DNA from: Polyangiaceae bacterium
GTDB taxonomy: Bacteria > Myxococcota_A > Polyangia > Polyangiales > Polyangiaceae
DNA: 64,000 nucleotides
NCBI GenBank assembly: GCA_016712345.1
Contig: JADJRH010000011.1
Span: 4,712,001-4,776,000 of the forward strand
Direction: 5' to 3'
Part shown: positions 36,975 to 45,248 of the stretch, in pieces
How positions within the stretch are numbered: the first letter of the stretch is position 1
How the letters are laid out: each line of letters starts with the position of its first letter
Translations under genes and position numbers: made by a program
Notes under the pieces: model-generated
What the model saw: the letters and a program-made list of their open reading frames with translations, nothing else
What the model was told of the DNA's origin: nothing
The model's database searches: none

Positions 36975-37672
36975 CCAGACGCGTTCGCCTTTTCCTTTTT
37001 GAGCGCCCGCTCAAGCCCATCCAAAATCAGGTCAAGCCCATAGTCAAACTCGTTTCCATACGAGTAGCCGGGAACCATCACGCGCGCGAGGGCAAACTCC
37101 ACCAAGTGAGGAAACGTCCCCTCGGGAATGCCCTGAAACATCGCGCCCGCAACCTGTCGCGCTTCATCGGAAGTCTGAAACGGAAGACTCAACTCCGTGT
37201 GTACAAAGCCAAACACGTAACTGTCGAGCAATGCGTACGCCCGGCCGGTGAGTACAATTGAAAACCCCGCCGACCTGAAGCAGCCCAGCATGGCGTCATG
37301 ATGCGCGAGCGTCGTGAGGCCGGGATTTGCCCGCGATTCGAGCACGCGCAGCGCCCATTGATGCCGAAGAAGCGTGGACCGCAGAGAAACCATTCGGCTG
37401 CGAACAGCCGCTTTCCACGGCAGATCGGTGCGCGGAAATTCCACTTCAGCAAAGACCAAGTCCACCATCCCATCGAGCACCGCCCCCTTGTTCTTGAGGT
37501 GGTGATAGAGCGACATCGCCTCAATCCCGAGGCTCTCGGCAAGTGTACGCATGCTCAGTTCATCCAGGCCGCGCTCATCGGCCAGGGCCATTGCCGCGCG
37601 CAACGCCCTGTCGCGCGTCACAGGTTCGCGAACAGCCTTTTTTGAAGGCTGCAATGTTTTTTTATGCGCCAT
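36971..37672 (-). CDS. TetR-family regulator (TetR_C-type)
   Basis: 233 residues. The helix-turn-helix is LSMRTLAESLGIEAMSLYHHLKNKGAVLDGM, which closely follows tetracycline-repressor-like members, as does the C-terminal domain with HDAMLGCFRSAGFS. It is divergent from the medium-chain dehydrogenase gene. Two palindromes of the form CTTAC-N3-GTAAG lie in the 69-base gap, one of them inside the dehydrogenase promoter, so it very likely represses that gene. Confidence 0.9.
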   Translation of the reverse strand: MAHKKTLQPSKKAVREPVTRDRALRAAMALADERGLDELSMRTLAESLGIEAMSLYHHLKNKGAVLDGMVDLVFAEVEFPRTDLPWKAAVRSRMVSLRSTLLRHQWALRVLESRANPGLTTLAHHDAMLGCFRSAGFSIVLTGRAYALLDSYVFGFVHTELSLPFQTSDEARQVAGAMFQGIPEGTFPHLVEFALARVMVPGYSYGNEFDYGLDLILDGLERALKKEKANASG

Positions 37673-37675
37673 CGC

Positions 37676-37703
37676 TTGACACCTTACAACGTAAGGCTAT
37701 ACA
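37676..37703 (+). promoter_or_regulatory. Sigma70 promoter with embedded TetR operator
   Basis: TTGACA (37676-37681), a 16-bp spacer and TATACA (37698-37703) face the dehydrogenase gene. The spacer holds CCTTAC-AAC-GTAAGG (37682-37696), a perfect 6-bp dyad. A repressor bound there would block polymerase directly. Confidence 0.75.
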
Positions 37704-37714
37704 TGTCCAGCAAC

Positions 37715-37727
37715 CTTACAGCGTAAG
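37715..37727. promoter_or_regulatory. Second TetR operator
   Basis: CTTAC-AGC-GTAAG, the same half-sites as the first operator, with centres 32 bp apart (about three helical turns). It lies around the expected transcription start. It is followed by AAGGAG (37732-37737) and the ATG. Confidence 0.7.
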
Positions 37728-37741
37728 TTTCAAGGAGCGAC

Positions 37742-38833
37742 ATGAACCTCTCACACGCACAAAACGCCGGCATTCAATCGATCCCCGTGGCCACCCAAAC
37801 GGCCCCAAAAGCTGAAGACGCCTCCGCGCAACTCATGCAAGCGGTGCTTCAATCCGGCTACGGATCGGCAGATGTTCTGCGGCTCGGCACCACTCAACGG
37901 CCGTCGCCTTCGCAGGGTGAAGTGATTGTGCGTGTACACTCCGCAGCCATCGACAGAGGCACGTGGCACTTAATGACTGGGCGGCCTTACCTCATGCGCA
38001 TGATGGGTTTTGGCTTTTCCGCCCCCAAAAACCCCATTCCAGGCCTTGATCTCAGCGGAACAGTGGTGGAAGTGGGTGCCGGAGTCACCAGGTTTAAAAA
38101 GGGTGACCAAGTCTTTGGTATCGGAGCGGGTTCCTTTGCCGAGTTCGCAAAAGCCCGAGAAGACAAGCTCGCCCACGCCCCCAAAGCGGTGCCTCTCAAC
38201 ACGGCCGCCGCGCTAGGCGTATCGGCTCTCACAGCCATTCAGGCGCTGCGCGATCATGCCAAAGTGGAGCAGGGTGACCACGTGCTCATCATCGGCGCTT
38301 CAGGCGGCGTGGGCACCTTCGCTGTACAAATCGCCAAAGCGTTGGGTGCGGAGGTAACGGCCGTTTGCAGCAGCTCCAAAGTGGAGATGGTGCGGTCGCT
38401 CGGCGCCGCGCGGGTGTTTGACTATACTCGCGAAAAATTCTACGAAAGCGGCGAAAAATATGACGCGATCTTAGACATCGCAGGCAACACCCCCATCGCT
38501 CAACTCCGGCGCGTTATGACACCCGAGGGTAGATTGGTATTCATCGGCAATGAACACGGCGGAGACTATACAGCGGGGTTTGGCCGACAGATATGGGCCA
38601 TGATGCTCTCGCCGTTCACAAAACAGCGCTTTGCGATGATGATGGCGCGCGAACACTTTGAAGACTTGGAAGCCATCGCGCAGATGGTAGAAAAAGGCCA
38701 AATTCGCCCTGCGGTTGACCGCGTTTGTTCACTCGGTGAAGTGCCCGCCGCCCTGACAGATATGGAAGCGGGGCATATTCGAGGGAAGGTGATTGTGCGG
38801 GTTGAAGACAACCTCCCCTCTGAACGTGGTTGA
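37742..38833 (+). CDS. Medium-chain (zinc-independent) dehydrogenase/quinone oxidoreductase
   Basis: An MDR-superfamily NAD(P)-dependent oxidoreductase. The GroES-like catalytic half has PGLDLSGTVVEVGAGV, and the nucleotide loop is GASGGVGTFAVQIAKALGA. No structural-zinc Cys cluster is visible, as in quinone oxidoreductases. About 30 extra residues precede the usual start. It has a good Shine-Dalgarno (AAGGAG) and a promoter carrying two TetR operators, so it is probably induced by a small molecule. Confidence 0.9.
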   Translation: MNLSHAQNAGIQSIPVATQTAPKAEDASAQLMQAVLQSGYGSADVLRLGTTQRPSPSQGEVIVRVHSAAIDRGTWHLMTGRPYLMRMMGFGFSAPKNPIPGLDLSGTVVEVGAGVTRFKKGDQVFGIGAGSFAEFAKAREDKLAHAPKAVPLNTAAALGVSALTAIQALRDHAKVEQGDHVLIIGASGGVGTFAVQIAKALGAEVTAVCSSSKVEMVRSLGAARVFDYTREKFYESGEKYDAILDIAGNTPIAQLRRVMTPEGRLVFIGNEHGGDYTAGFGRQIWAMMLSPFTKQRFAMMMAREHFEDLEAIAQMVEKGQIRPAVDRVCSLGEVPAALTDMEAGHIRGKVIVRVEDNLPSERG

Positions 38834-38849
38834 CCATTCATGACAAATA

Positions 38850-39842
38850 CTACCCGCGGCGCCTAAACACGCCCACAATAATACCACTCACCCGAAGCGC
38901 GCGAACGACGGTATCGTTTAATACAAACCGCTCTGTGACAGCCAGCGCCGCGTCCATTGCCGCCACCGCCGGCCGCTCTCTGAAGCGCTGAGCCAGGGGC
39001 AACTGATGAAACTCACGCAACGTTGAAACGCCAAGCCCCAGCGCTTGAAACGCCTGAGCGCGAAGCGCGCCGCGCCCCGACCCTCCAAAAATGTCGGTTG
39101 TATGATCTACCCGCAATAGGTCAAACCCTGTTTTTTCTGCATAGGCGGCAAGCGTTTTGTCAGAAAAAAAGTAGAGATGCCGCGGCAGATCTTCTTGGTA
39201 AGCGTACCGTGAAAACGGCGAACGAATGTTGGTCACAAGCAGTATCAAATGCCCACCCGGCTTTAGCACTCGGGCCACCGCTTCAAACCCACCGAGAGGA
39301 TCATGAAAATGCTCAAACACCGCCCACGCCGTCACCGCGTCAAACGAATCGTGCACGTCATAAAGTGCTTCAGGAATGCGGCCTCGCCGAATATCCAGCC
39401 CATGCGGATTTTCACTATTTTCTGACGGCTCTATACCCGTTACCGACCAACCGCGATCTTTTACAAACTGCATCCAATCGCCGTTGGCACACCCAATATC
39501 AAGGAGCTTTCCAGGTTTGAGGGGCGCCAGATAACGCCATTGCCGTTGGTACCGTTTTTGGGCCGCTACAGAGTCGCGACCCACATAAAAGTTGGATGGG
39601 TAATATCGACCGATGGCGCTCGGCGTGGGTCGCGGACTCAAATACGCAAGTTTGCAGCGCTTGCACATCACCACCGGCCATTGCCGATCATCCACAAAGT
39701 ACCGATGGTCTGAGTCTGTATAAAGAACCACCGCATCGTCGGCCCCGCACAGGTTGCAGCGCGGCTTTTCGATATCCGCTTCTTGCCCCGCACCGGCGGC
39801 TTCTTGGGATGTGTGTGTGTTGATTTGGTCTGCGGCGGCCAC
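38850..39842 (-). CDS. Methyltransferase with N-terminal zinc-binding motif
   Basis: A Methyltransf_23-type SAM enzyme of 330 residues. The N-terminus has CNLCG and CKRC (about 29-63), a four-Cys zinc site seen in sugar and lipopolysaccharide methyltransferases. LLDIGCANGDWM is the SAM loop, and DAVTAWAVFEHFHDP is motif IV. The C-terminal region is helical. The start is GTG 39842 with AGGAG in front. The substrate is unknown; a glycan is plausible from the N-terminal motif. Confidence 0.88.
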   Translation of the reverse strand: MAAADQINTHTSQEAAGAGQEADIEKPRCNLCGADDAVVLYTDSDHRYFVDDRQWPVVMCKRCKLAYLSPRPTPSAIGRYYPSNFYVGRDSVAAQKRYQRQWRYLAPLKPGKLLDIGCANGDWMQFVKDRGWSVTGIEPSENSENPHGLDIRRGRIPEALYDVHDSFDAVTAWAVFEHFHDPLGGFEAVARVLKPGGHLILLVTNIRSPFSRYAYQEDLPRHLYFFSDKTLAAYAEKTGFDLLRVDHTTDIFGGSGRGALRAQAFQALGLGVSTLREFHQLPLAQRFRERPAVAAMDAALAVTERFVLNDTVVRALRVSGIIVGVFRRRG

Positions 39843-39899
39843 GGATAGCTCCTAATCGAGAACCCGCTTTTACTTGGCCGCGCGCTCTTGTACAAGGCT

Positions 39900-40454
39900 T
39901 TAGGTGATTTCTTTTTTGGGGTAGATCCACTTTGCGAGCCAACGGGTAAGCCGCGGCATCAGCACGTAGGTCATCAAGAACACCTCAATCACAATCGTGA
40001 CAAGCAGTCGAACCGGTTGAGGTGCGCTCGAAAGGACAAAGGCCACGCCCTGCCCAATCGACAATACCAACCCGTACACCACAGCGATCATCACCATCGC
40101 CATTCGAAACTTTGACGGTTGTGGAACCACTGTTCCCGCGGGTGGAGAAAACCACAGTTCCAGCCCCGTCAGTTTACTCCACACCGCGTCGGCTTCCACA
40201 TAATCGGTCACTTCGAGAAGTGCCCGACGCCGCAGATCACTTGTTTCAAAGGCTCGCAGATGTTCGGCCGAATCAAACTTGAAAACGCTTGTGTACACAG
40301 GCGCTTCACCTTCTTTCGGCCGATCGACCCTCGCACCCAAATACCCCTGCAACGCCGATGCATCCTGAATCAGCTTATCGAGCCACTTCTCGTAATCCAA
40401 TTCACGCCCGCGTTTCACTCGCCGCGTGACAACCACTGTGACCGCGTCGCTCAT
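39900..40454 (-). CDS. Antibiotic-biosynthesis-monooxygenase domain membrane protein
   Basis: The N-terminal 95 residues form an ABM (dimeric ferredoxin-like) domain: VTVVVTRRVKRGRELDYEKWLDKLIQ and YTSVFKFDSAEHLRAFETSD. Two transmembrane helices follow at about 117-138 and 147-168. This domain order (ABM then two helices) is a known family of unknown reaction. It lies 24 bases after the DJ-1-type gene, so the two are probably co-transcribed and may answer the same stress. Confidence 0.85.
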   Translation of the reverse strand: MSDAVTVVVTRRVKRGRELDYEKWLDKLIQDASALQGYLGARVDRPKEGEAPVYTSVFKFDSAEHLRAFETSDLRRRALLEVTDYVEADAVWSKLTGLELWFSPPAGTVVPQPSKFRMAMVMIAVVYGLVLSIGQGVAFVLSSAPQPVRLLVTIVIEVFLMTYVLMPRLTRWLAKWIYPKKEIT

Positions 40455-40478
40455 ACGGATTTCCCCAACGTTGACAAC

Positions 40479-41249
40479 TCAACGACCCAACGTTTCAATT
40501 ATCAGATTGGCCGTTTCCGTACCTGAAAAGTTCTGCTGTCCGGTGATGAGATTGCCGTCGCGCACCGCAAATCCGCGCCACATTCCGGCTTGCACATAGT
40601 TGGCGCCCAACTTTTTCAACTCGGTTTCAATACGCCAAGGCATCAGATGTTTGTCGCGCGGAAGCGCGCCCATGCCCCACACCGCGTTGTCAGCAAAGTC
40701 TTCTTCCACGTTGGCAAACCCGGTGACCGTTTTACCCTTGGCCAAAAGCTCTCCATTCGACAGTTTTGTGTACCGCAAAAGCGCCACACCATGGCAGAGC
40801 GCACTCGCAATTTTGCCGGCCTCGTAAAACTCGACAAACTTCTTGTGCAGATCGGTCGCCCCCTCAAAACTGAACATCGGCGCCTGACCACCCGCAACAA
40901 CAATGGCATCAAAGCGCGCCACGTTGATTTCTGAAACGGGCTTTGTCTTTTCTACCAGTGCCGCGAGGCTCGGGGTCGACAAAAAACCCATGCTAATAAG
41001 ATCCGACGCTGAATAGCCGCTCGCGTCGCGCGGATCGCTCATTGAATCCGCTTCACACTTTCCACCGGAGGGGCTGAAGATTTCCACTTCATATCCCGCC
41101 TCATGAAACGCGTAGTAAGGGTGAGTCAACTCCGACCACCAAAACCCCACCGGCCATCCAGTCGTGCTCGAAACTGCGGGGTTGGCAATGACAATTGCAA
41201 CACGCTTGGGGTTTTTCTTGTTCGAGGGATTCGTGTCTTTGAGGCTCAT
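40479..41249 (-). CDS. DJ-1/PfpI-family protein (type 1 glutamine amidotransferase-like)
   Basis: 256 residues of the Hsp31-like branch, glyoxalase or chaperone-type enzymes. The nucleophile elbow is SALCHGVALL with Cys152, the acidic partner probably lies in WWSELTHPYY near Glu40, and FDAIVVAGGQAP is the core strand. The ABM protein gene follows. An inverted repeat about 95 bases upstream (41341-41363) resembles a dyad in front of the neighbouring LysR gene, so this regulator probably controls it. Confidence 0.88.
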   Translation of the reverse strand: MSLKDTNPSNKKNPKRVAIVIANPAVSSTTGWPVGFWWSELTHPYYAFHEAGYEVEIFSPSGGKCEADSMSDPRDASGYSASDLISMGFLSTPSLAALVEKTKPVSEINVARFDAIVVAGGQAPMFSFEGATDLHKKFVEFYEAGKIASALCHGVALLRYTKLSNGELLAKGKTVTGFANVEEDFADNAVWGMGALPRDKHLMPWRIETELKKLGANYVQAGMWRGFAVRDGNLITGQQNFSGTETANLIIETLGR

Positions 41250-41340
41250 GTCATTCGCTCCGTTGATGAGGACATTGCGTCCCGGTGCAAACGACTATGG
41301 GTCCAACTTATCGTGCAGAAAATGCAATAGAATAGAACTC

Positions 41341-41363
41341 AATGTTGCAACACGTGCAACATT
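41341..41363. promoter_or_regulatory. Inverted repeat upstream of the DJ-1 gene
   Basis: AATGTTGCA-N5-TGCAACATT, a perfect 9-bp dyad. The half-site GTTGCA recurs in the dyad at 42365-42393, upstream of the LysR gene, which marks both as likely targets of that regulator. Confidence 0.65.
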
Positions 41364-41374
41364 GCCGGGGAGCA

Positions 41375-42361
41375 CTAACGCGGGCGCCGCGGGCGCTTTC
41401 GCGCTTGGCCCGATGTGGGATCCGTCACGTCCAGACGCGTTCGAGGCGCTTCGTGCCGGTCGCCCACGGTTTCGCGAGCCGCCCGCAAAAACACATCGCG
41501 CAAAAACCGATGTGCCGGATCACCGTCCACCCGCGGATGCCACACCAAACTCAACGCGTAGGGCCTGAGTTTCAAAGGCGTTTCCACAATTTCAAGACCA
41601 AACATGTCGGCAAACCGCTTTGCGATTCGCTCTGAGATGGTGAGCAGATAATCGGTATCGGCCACAAGCTGAAGCGCGGTCACAAAGTAGGGAACCGCGC
41701 GCGCGACCACGCGTGACAACCCTTTTTCGCGCAGCACATCATCAATATACCCACCCGGCTTACCCCTCGGTGCAACCTGAATGTGTGGCAGACCCACAAA
41801 TTGTTCGAGCGAAAACCGCTTGCCGAGCGCCGGATGATCTTTGCGAACCACGCACACAAACCGATCTGTCAAAAGCTGGCGACTCCGCATTTCCTGGGGA
41901 AGATCCCCATAAATCCCAACCGCCAGGTCAGACCCTTGATCCCGCAGCAACGTCGCATCATCGGCTGTATTGGGTACAAAACGGATGTGTACATTCGGTG
42001 CTTCAGCTCGGAGCAGCCTGTCTACCACCGAGCCGAGCAACGTGAGCACGTAGTCCGTCACATGCACTACAAAGGTTCGCGCCAGTTCTCCCGGAACAAA
42101 AGGCCGCTCCGGTTCAAGCGCGCTCCGCGCTTCGTTCACGGCATTGTGTACCTTTTCTTTGAGCCCGATCGCGCGCGGTGTGAGCAACATTCCCCGACCT
42201 GAACGCACCAAAATCGGATCACCCAACCGCTCGCGAATTCGCGCGAGCGCATGACTCATGGCGGGAGTTGAGAGACCCACGCGCCGCGCCGCCGCGGTAA
42301 CGCTTCCCTCCTGTAAAAGCGCGTCGAGCGACACCAAAAGAGACAGATCTGTGGATTCCAT
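41375..42361 (-). CDS. LysR-family transcriptional regulator
   Basis: 328 residues from ATG 42361; the longer frame from 42640 crosses the promoter. The helix-turn-helix is SVTAAARRVGLSTPAMSHALARIRERLGDPILVRSGRG, followed by the effector domain with HIQVAPRGKPGGYIDD. The C-terminal tail is basic. It lies upstream of the DJ-1/ABM pair on the same strand. The matching GTTGCA dyads before it and before the DJ-1 gene suggest autoregulation and control of the pair. Confidence 0.9.
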   Translation of the reverse strand: MESTDLSLLVSLDALLQEGSVTAAARRVGLSTPAMSHALARIRERLGDPILVRSGRGMLLTPRAIGLKEKVHNAVNEARSALEPERPFVPGELARTFVVHVTDYVLTLLGSVVDRLLRAEAPNVHIRFVPNTADDATLLRDQGSDLAVGIYGDLPQEMRSRQLLTDRFVCVVRKDHPALGKRFSLEQFVGLPHIQVAPRGKPGGYIDDVLREKGLSRVVARAVPYFVTALQLVADTDYLLTISERIAKRFADMFGLEIVETPLKLRPYALSLVWHPRVDGDPAHRFLRDVFLRAARETVGDRHEAPRTRLDVTDPTSGQARKRPRRPR

Positions 42362-42364
42362 AAT

Positions 42365-42393
42365 GTGCAACCTCCATCCTCGCAGAGTTGCAC
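42365..42393. promoter_or_regulatory. GTGCAAC dyad upstream of LysR
   Basis: GTGCAAC (42365-42371) and GTTGCAC (42387-42393) are exact inverted copies, 15 bases apart, immediately upstream of the LysR start. A further GTGCACAAC follows at about 42397. Confidence 0.55.
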
Positions 42394-42512
42394 GCGGTGC
42401 ACAACCACGGAACACCGCCGGACGAGCCGCGGGCCGATTTGAAAATAGCCCACTATCGAGCCTGCATTCGCGATAACATCGCCGCGCACCTTTTGAATGG
42501 CAACGGGAGAAT

Positions 42513-44669
42513 ATGAAACTGTTACGCGGCCTACTGTGGATTGTGACGCTGGCGTCGGCATCTAAAACACTTGCTTGCAGCGACGAAAGCGAAACACCAC
42601 CCAACCAAACCACCCTCCCGTCCGATCCGCTGACTCTCACAGCCGCCGACCCAAACGTGATCGATCCCCTCGGCGGTTCTCGACTGCGCTTGTCAGGTTC
42701 GGGCTTTGCCGCGAGCGAAAGTCATCCCGCGGTAAACGGAGCCAGCATCGGTGGAGTCTTAACCGCTGCACAAGTTGTCTCCGACACCGAAATTGTTGTG
42801 TACACGCCACCCCTTGCTTCCGCGGGGCAGATTGATCTGACGGTGCATCGCGGAGAAGAAAGCGCCACCCTTCCCGGCGAACTCATCGCTTGGAGCCCGG
42901 TTGAAATCACGGGAGCCCGGGTGTTCGACGCCGCGTCCGGCGTGGCTCCGGGGCCGGCCGACACCCAGTTTGAATGGCAGCGTCTTACCCCTCAAATCCA
43001 CTCCAACTGGCGCGCTCGCGACGGCAACACGCTCACCTGGTTACCGAGCACCGGCAAGTTCTGGATGGTCGCGGGGTGGAATCCGTACGACGACCCTGCC
43101 TGGCCCGCTGCTATCACCACCGACGAAGTGTGGTCCACAAACGACGGGATCACATGGCAACCTGAACTCGCCCACGGCCACGGCGCGTTTGAGCGGCGCC
43201 ATGCCCACAACACTGTTGTGTGGAACAACCAACTCTGGATGGTAGGCGGCGACACCTGGCAGGGATATTACAACCATGATGTCGTATCAAGCGCCGACGG
43301 CGTTCACTGGACTCAGGTGTTGCCTCCCGGCAGCCCCCCTTGGACCCCGCGCGCTCTCTCCATGCTTGGAGTACACAACGGCCGCCTCTGGATGGCCGGA
43401 GGCCAAGATCTGCTCGGCGATCCAAATGAGTACACATTCCACAACGATGTGTGGGTGACCGACGACGGATCCAACTGGACTCAAGTGGTCGCCGACTCAC
43501 CCCCGAGTGACACCCGGTGGGGAGGTTGTGGAATGGTCGACAGCCTCGTCTCGTTCAAGGGTGAACTTTGGATGTTGGGATGCGCTCGTTACAACGAAAC
43601 TGCCGGCCATCAACTCATCGCCGAAGTATGGTCCTCAGCCGACGGCAAGATCTGGAAACAGCACGCCACCCCGCCCTGGGCTGGAAAAGGCTGGCCAAAC
43701 GTCGTTGTCTGGCGCAATGAGCTTTGGATCCTGTTCGGGTATACCTACGGCAACCCATCTGAGGGTTGGCCCGCCGGCAACTCCAACGAGGTGTGGCATT
43801 CACCCGACGGTGAAACGTGGACGGCTCTACCCGTCGACTCTCCCGTCCCCGGTTCACACGCGCAGGGCGTGGGTGTACACCCAGACTATTTGCTTTATGC
43901 CGGAGGAAACTACACGTTTGGAATCGGTGCGGGCGAAGATCGCTCCGCCTGGAGACTCATTCCGTTTGACGGTCAGCGCGCCTGCGCATGGTCAGAACGG
44001 GGCGAGGCGGGGCTCACCGTTGCGGCGTTAAATACGGCCTGCCCATTGCGTGTACCCAACGCTTTCGGCGAACAAGCCGCCGGGCTCCACTTCGACGGAT
44101 CCACCCAGGAGCTATCCCTTCCCGAAAGCGCCGTTGATGAAGCGCCGAATGGTCGATCGGTTTTTTGGGTAGCCCGCGCACCCTACATTCCTTTGCCGTA
44201 CCTGAATTATGAAGACACCTACGCTCCCGTTGCATCGGTAGTGGGTGGCCCCACCGCGGGTGGAATGCCCAACGCTTCGGTGGGTTATACCAACGGCACG
44301 CTTGTCCTCCGAAACCTAAACGATGCACTGGGAGAAAACGGCGAGTTTGTGTACTCACGCTTTGCCGCTGGGTCAGACCTTCAGTCCGGCCAAGGAGAAG
44401 TGCGCCTCGTCGGGTATACCCATGCCACAAATCGCACCGTGCAAGCGTGGATCGACGGCGCTCTTGTTGACACAGGTGAAGCCGACTACGGAACTCCGCG
44501 CGCGTGGTCTACCCTCGGTGGGTCACTTACCGGCGATTATTACGGCCCCTACAGCCGCTTCGCCGGAACGCTGGGCGCCGTTGTGATCGTTCCAGAAGTG
44601 CTTGATTCGCAGACAATCGCGTTGCTCCACGCATGGGCTCGCGGCCGCTTCGGCGCGTTGCCTTGGTAG
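42513..44669 (+). CDS. IPT/TIG, kelch-like propeller and LamG-like lipoprotein
   Basis: A 718-residue secreted protein. The hydrophobic N-terminus ends SKTLAC, a possible lipobox. An IPT/TIG immunoglobulin-like domain follows (about 40-130). A six-bladed propeller (about 150-480) comes next, with repeated W-T-x-DG motifs (VWSTNDGITWQP, VVSSADGVHWTQ, VWVTDDGSNWTQ, VWSSADGKIWKQ, VWHSPDGETWTA). The C-terminal 200 residues are a concanavalin/LamG-like domain ending with WIDGALVDTG and HAWARGRFG. Likely a surface carbohydrate-binding or adhesion protein. Confidence 0.8.
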   Translation: MKLLRGLLWIVTLASASKTLACSDESETPPNQTTLPSDPLTLTAADPNVIDPLGGSRLRLSGSGFAASESHPAVNGASIGGVLTAAQVVSDTEIVVYTPPLASAGQIDLTVHRGEESATLPGELIAWSPVEITGARVFDAASGVAPGPADTQFEWQRLTPQIHSNWRARDGNTLTWLPSTGKFWMVAGWNPYDDPAWPAAITTDEVWSTNDGITWQPELAHGHGAFERRHAHNTVVWNNQLWMVGGDTWQGYYNHDVVSSADGVHWTQVLPPGSPPWTPRALSMLGVHNGRLWMAGGQDLLGDPNEYTFHNDVWVTDDGSNWTQVVADSPPSDTRWGGCGMVDSLVSFKGELWMLGCARYNETAGHQLIAEVWSSADGKIWKQHATPPWAGKGWPNVVVWRNELWILFGYTYGNPSEGWPAGNSNEVWHSPDGETWTALPVDSPVPGSHAQGVGVHPDYLLYAGGNYTFGIGAGEDRSAWRLIPFDGQRACAWSERGEAGLTVAALNTACPLRVPNAFGEQAAGLHFDGSTQELSLPESAVDEAPNGRSVFWVARAPYIPLPYLNYEDTYAPVASVVGGPTAGGMPNASVGYTNGTLVLRNLNDALGENGEFVYSRFAAGSDLQSGQGEVRLVGYTHATNRTVQAWIDGALVDTGEADYGTPRAWSTLGGSLTGDYYGPYSRFAGTLGAVVIVPEVLDSQTIALLHAWARGRFGALPW

Positions 44670-44743
44670 TCGTTCCTTTCGCTCGCTGCCCACCTGCCTG
44701 CACGCGGCGCCGTCACGGCCGCTGTCGCCGGACGATATTGGGC

Positions 44744-45210
44744 CTACCCACGCGGCGAAAGAATCACCACCGGAATTTCCCGCTCCGTGCGCTCTTGATA
44801 CCGCGCATATTCTGGGTAGATTGCCACCAGTTTTGGCCAAAGGCGCGCCTTTTCTTCGGCATTCGCCGTTCGCGCAAGGCGCGCCGACCGATCGCGTCCA
44901 ACCTCCACTTCCACGTGGGGATTGGCCGCCAGATTGGTATACCAAAGAGGGTGCGAGTCCATCCCCGCCTTGGATGCAACCACCGCCAAATCTTCCCCAT
45001 CGCGCAGGTAGATAAGCGGCGTTGTCCGCCGCTGACCTGACTTTCGCCCAATCGTCGTCAACAAAAGAAGCGGCGCGCCGCCGGGAAAACGCCCCAAAAG
45101 CCTCCCCCACTCACCCTGTAGACCCACGTGTTTACCGACGATGCCGCCTTCATGAAAGCGTTGGTTAACTTGGAAACAGGCGGGGCGGCGGGCTTCGCGT
45201 TCATGGTCAT
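44744..45210 (-). pseudogene. F420-dependent nitroreductase-family protein, frameshifted
   Basis: A deazaflavin-dependent nitroreductase (DUF385) split across two frames. From ATG 45210 the frame reads MTMNAKPAAPPVSKLTNAFM and on to WVYRVSGG, the expected N-terminus. The rest continues in another frame as RLLGRFPGGAPLLLLTTIGRKSGQRR and YTNLAANPHVEVEVG, the F420-binding and catalytic part. The switch falls at a run of five C (45104-45108 on the plus strand). One more base there would restore a protein of about 155 residues. It could be a true pseudogene or a base-call error. An upstream frame from 45226 is open but lacks family similarity at its N-terminus. Confidence 0.75.
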
Positions 45211-45248
45211 GTGCGGAGCTTACCATTGTAGGCGGCTCTCAGGAAGGG

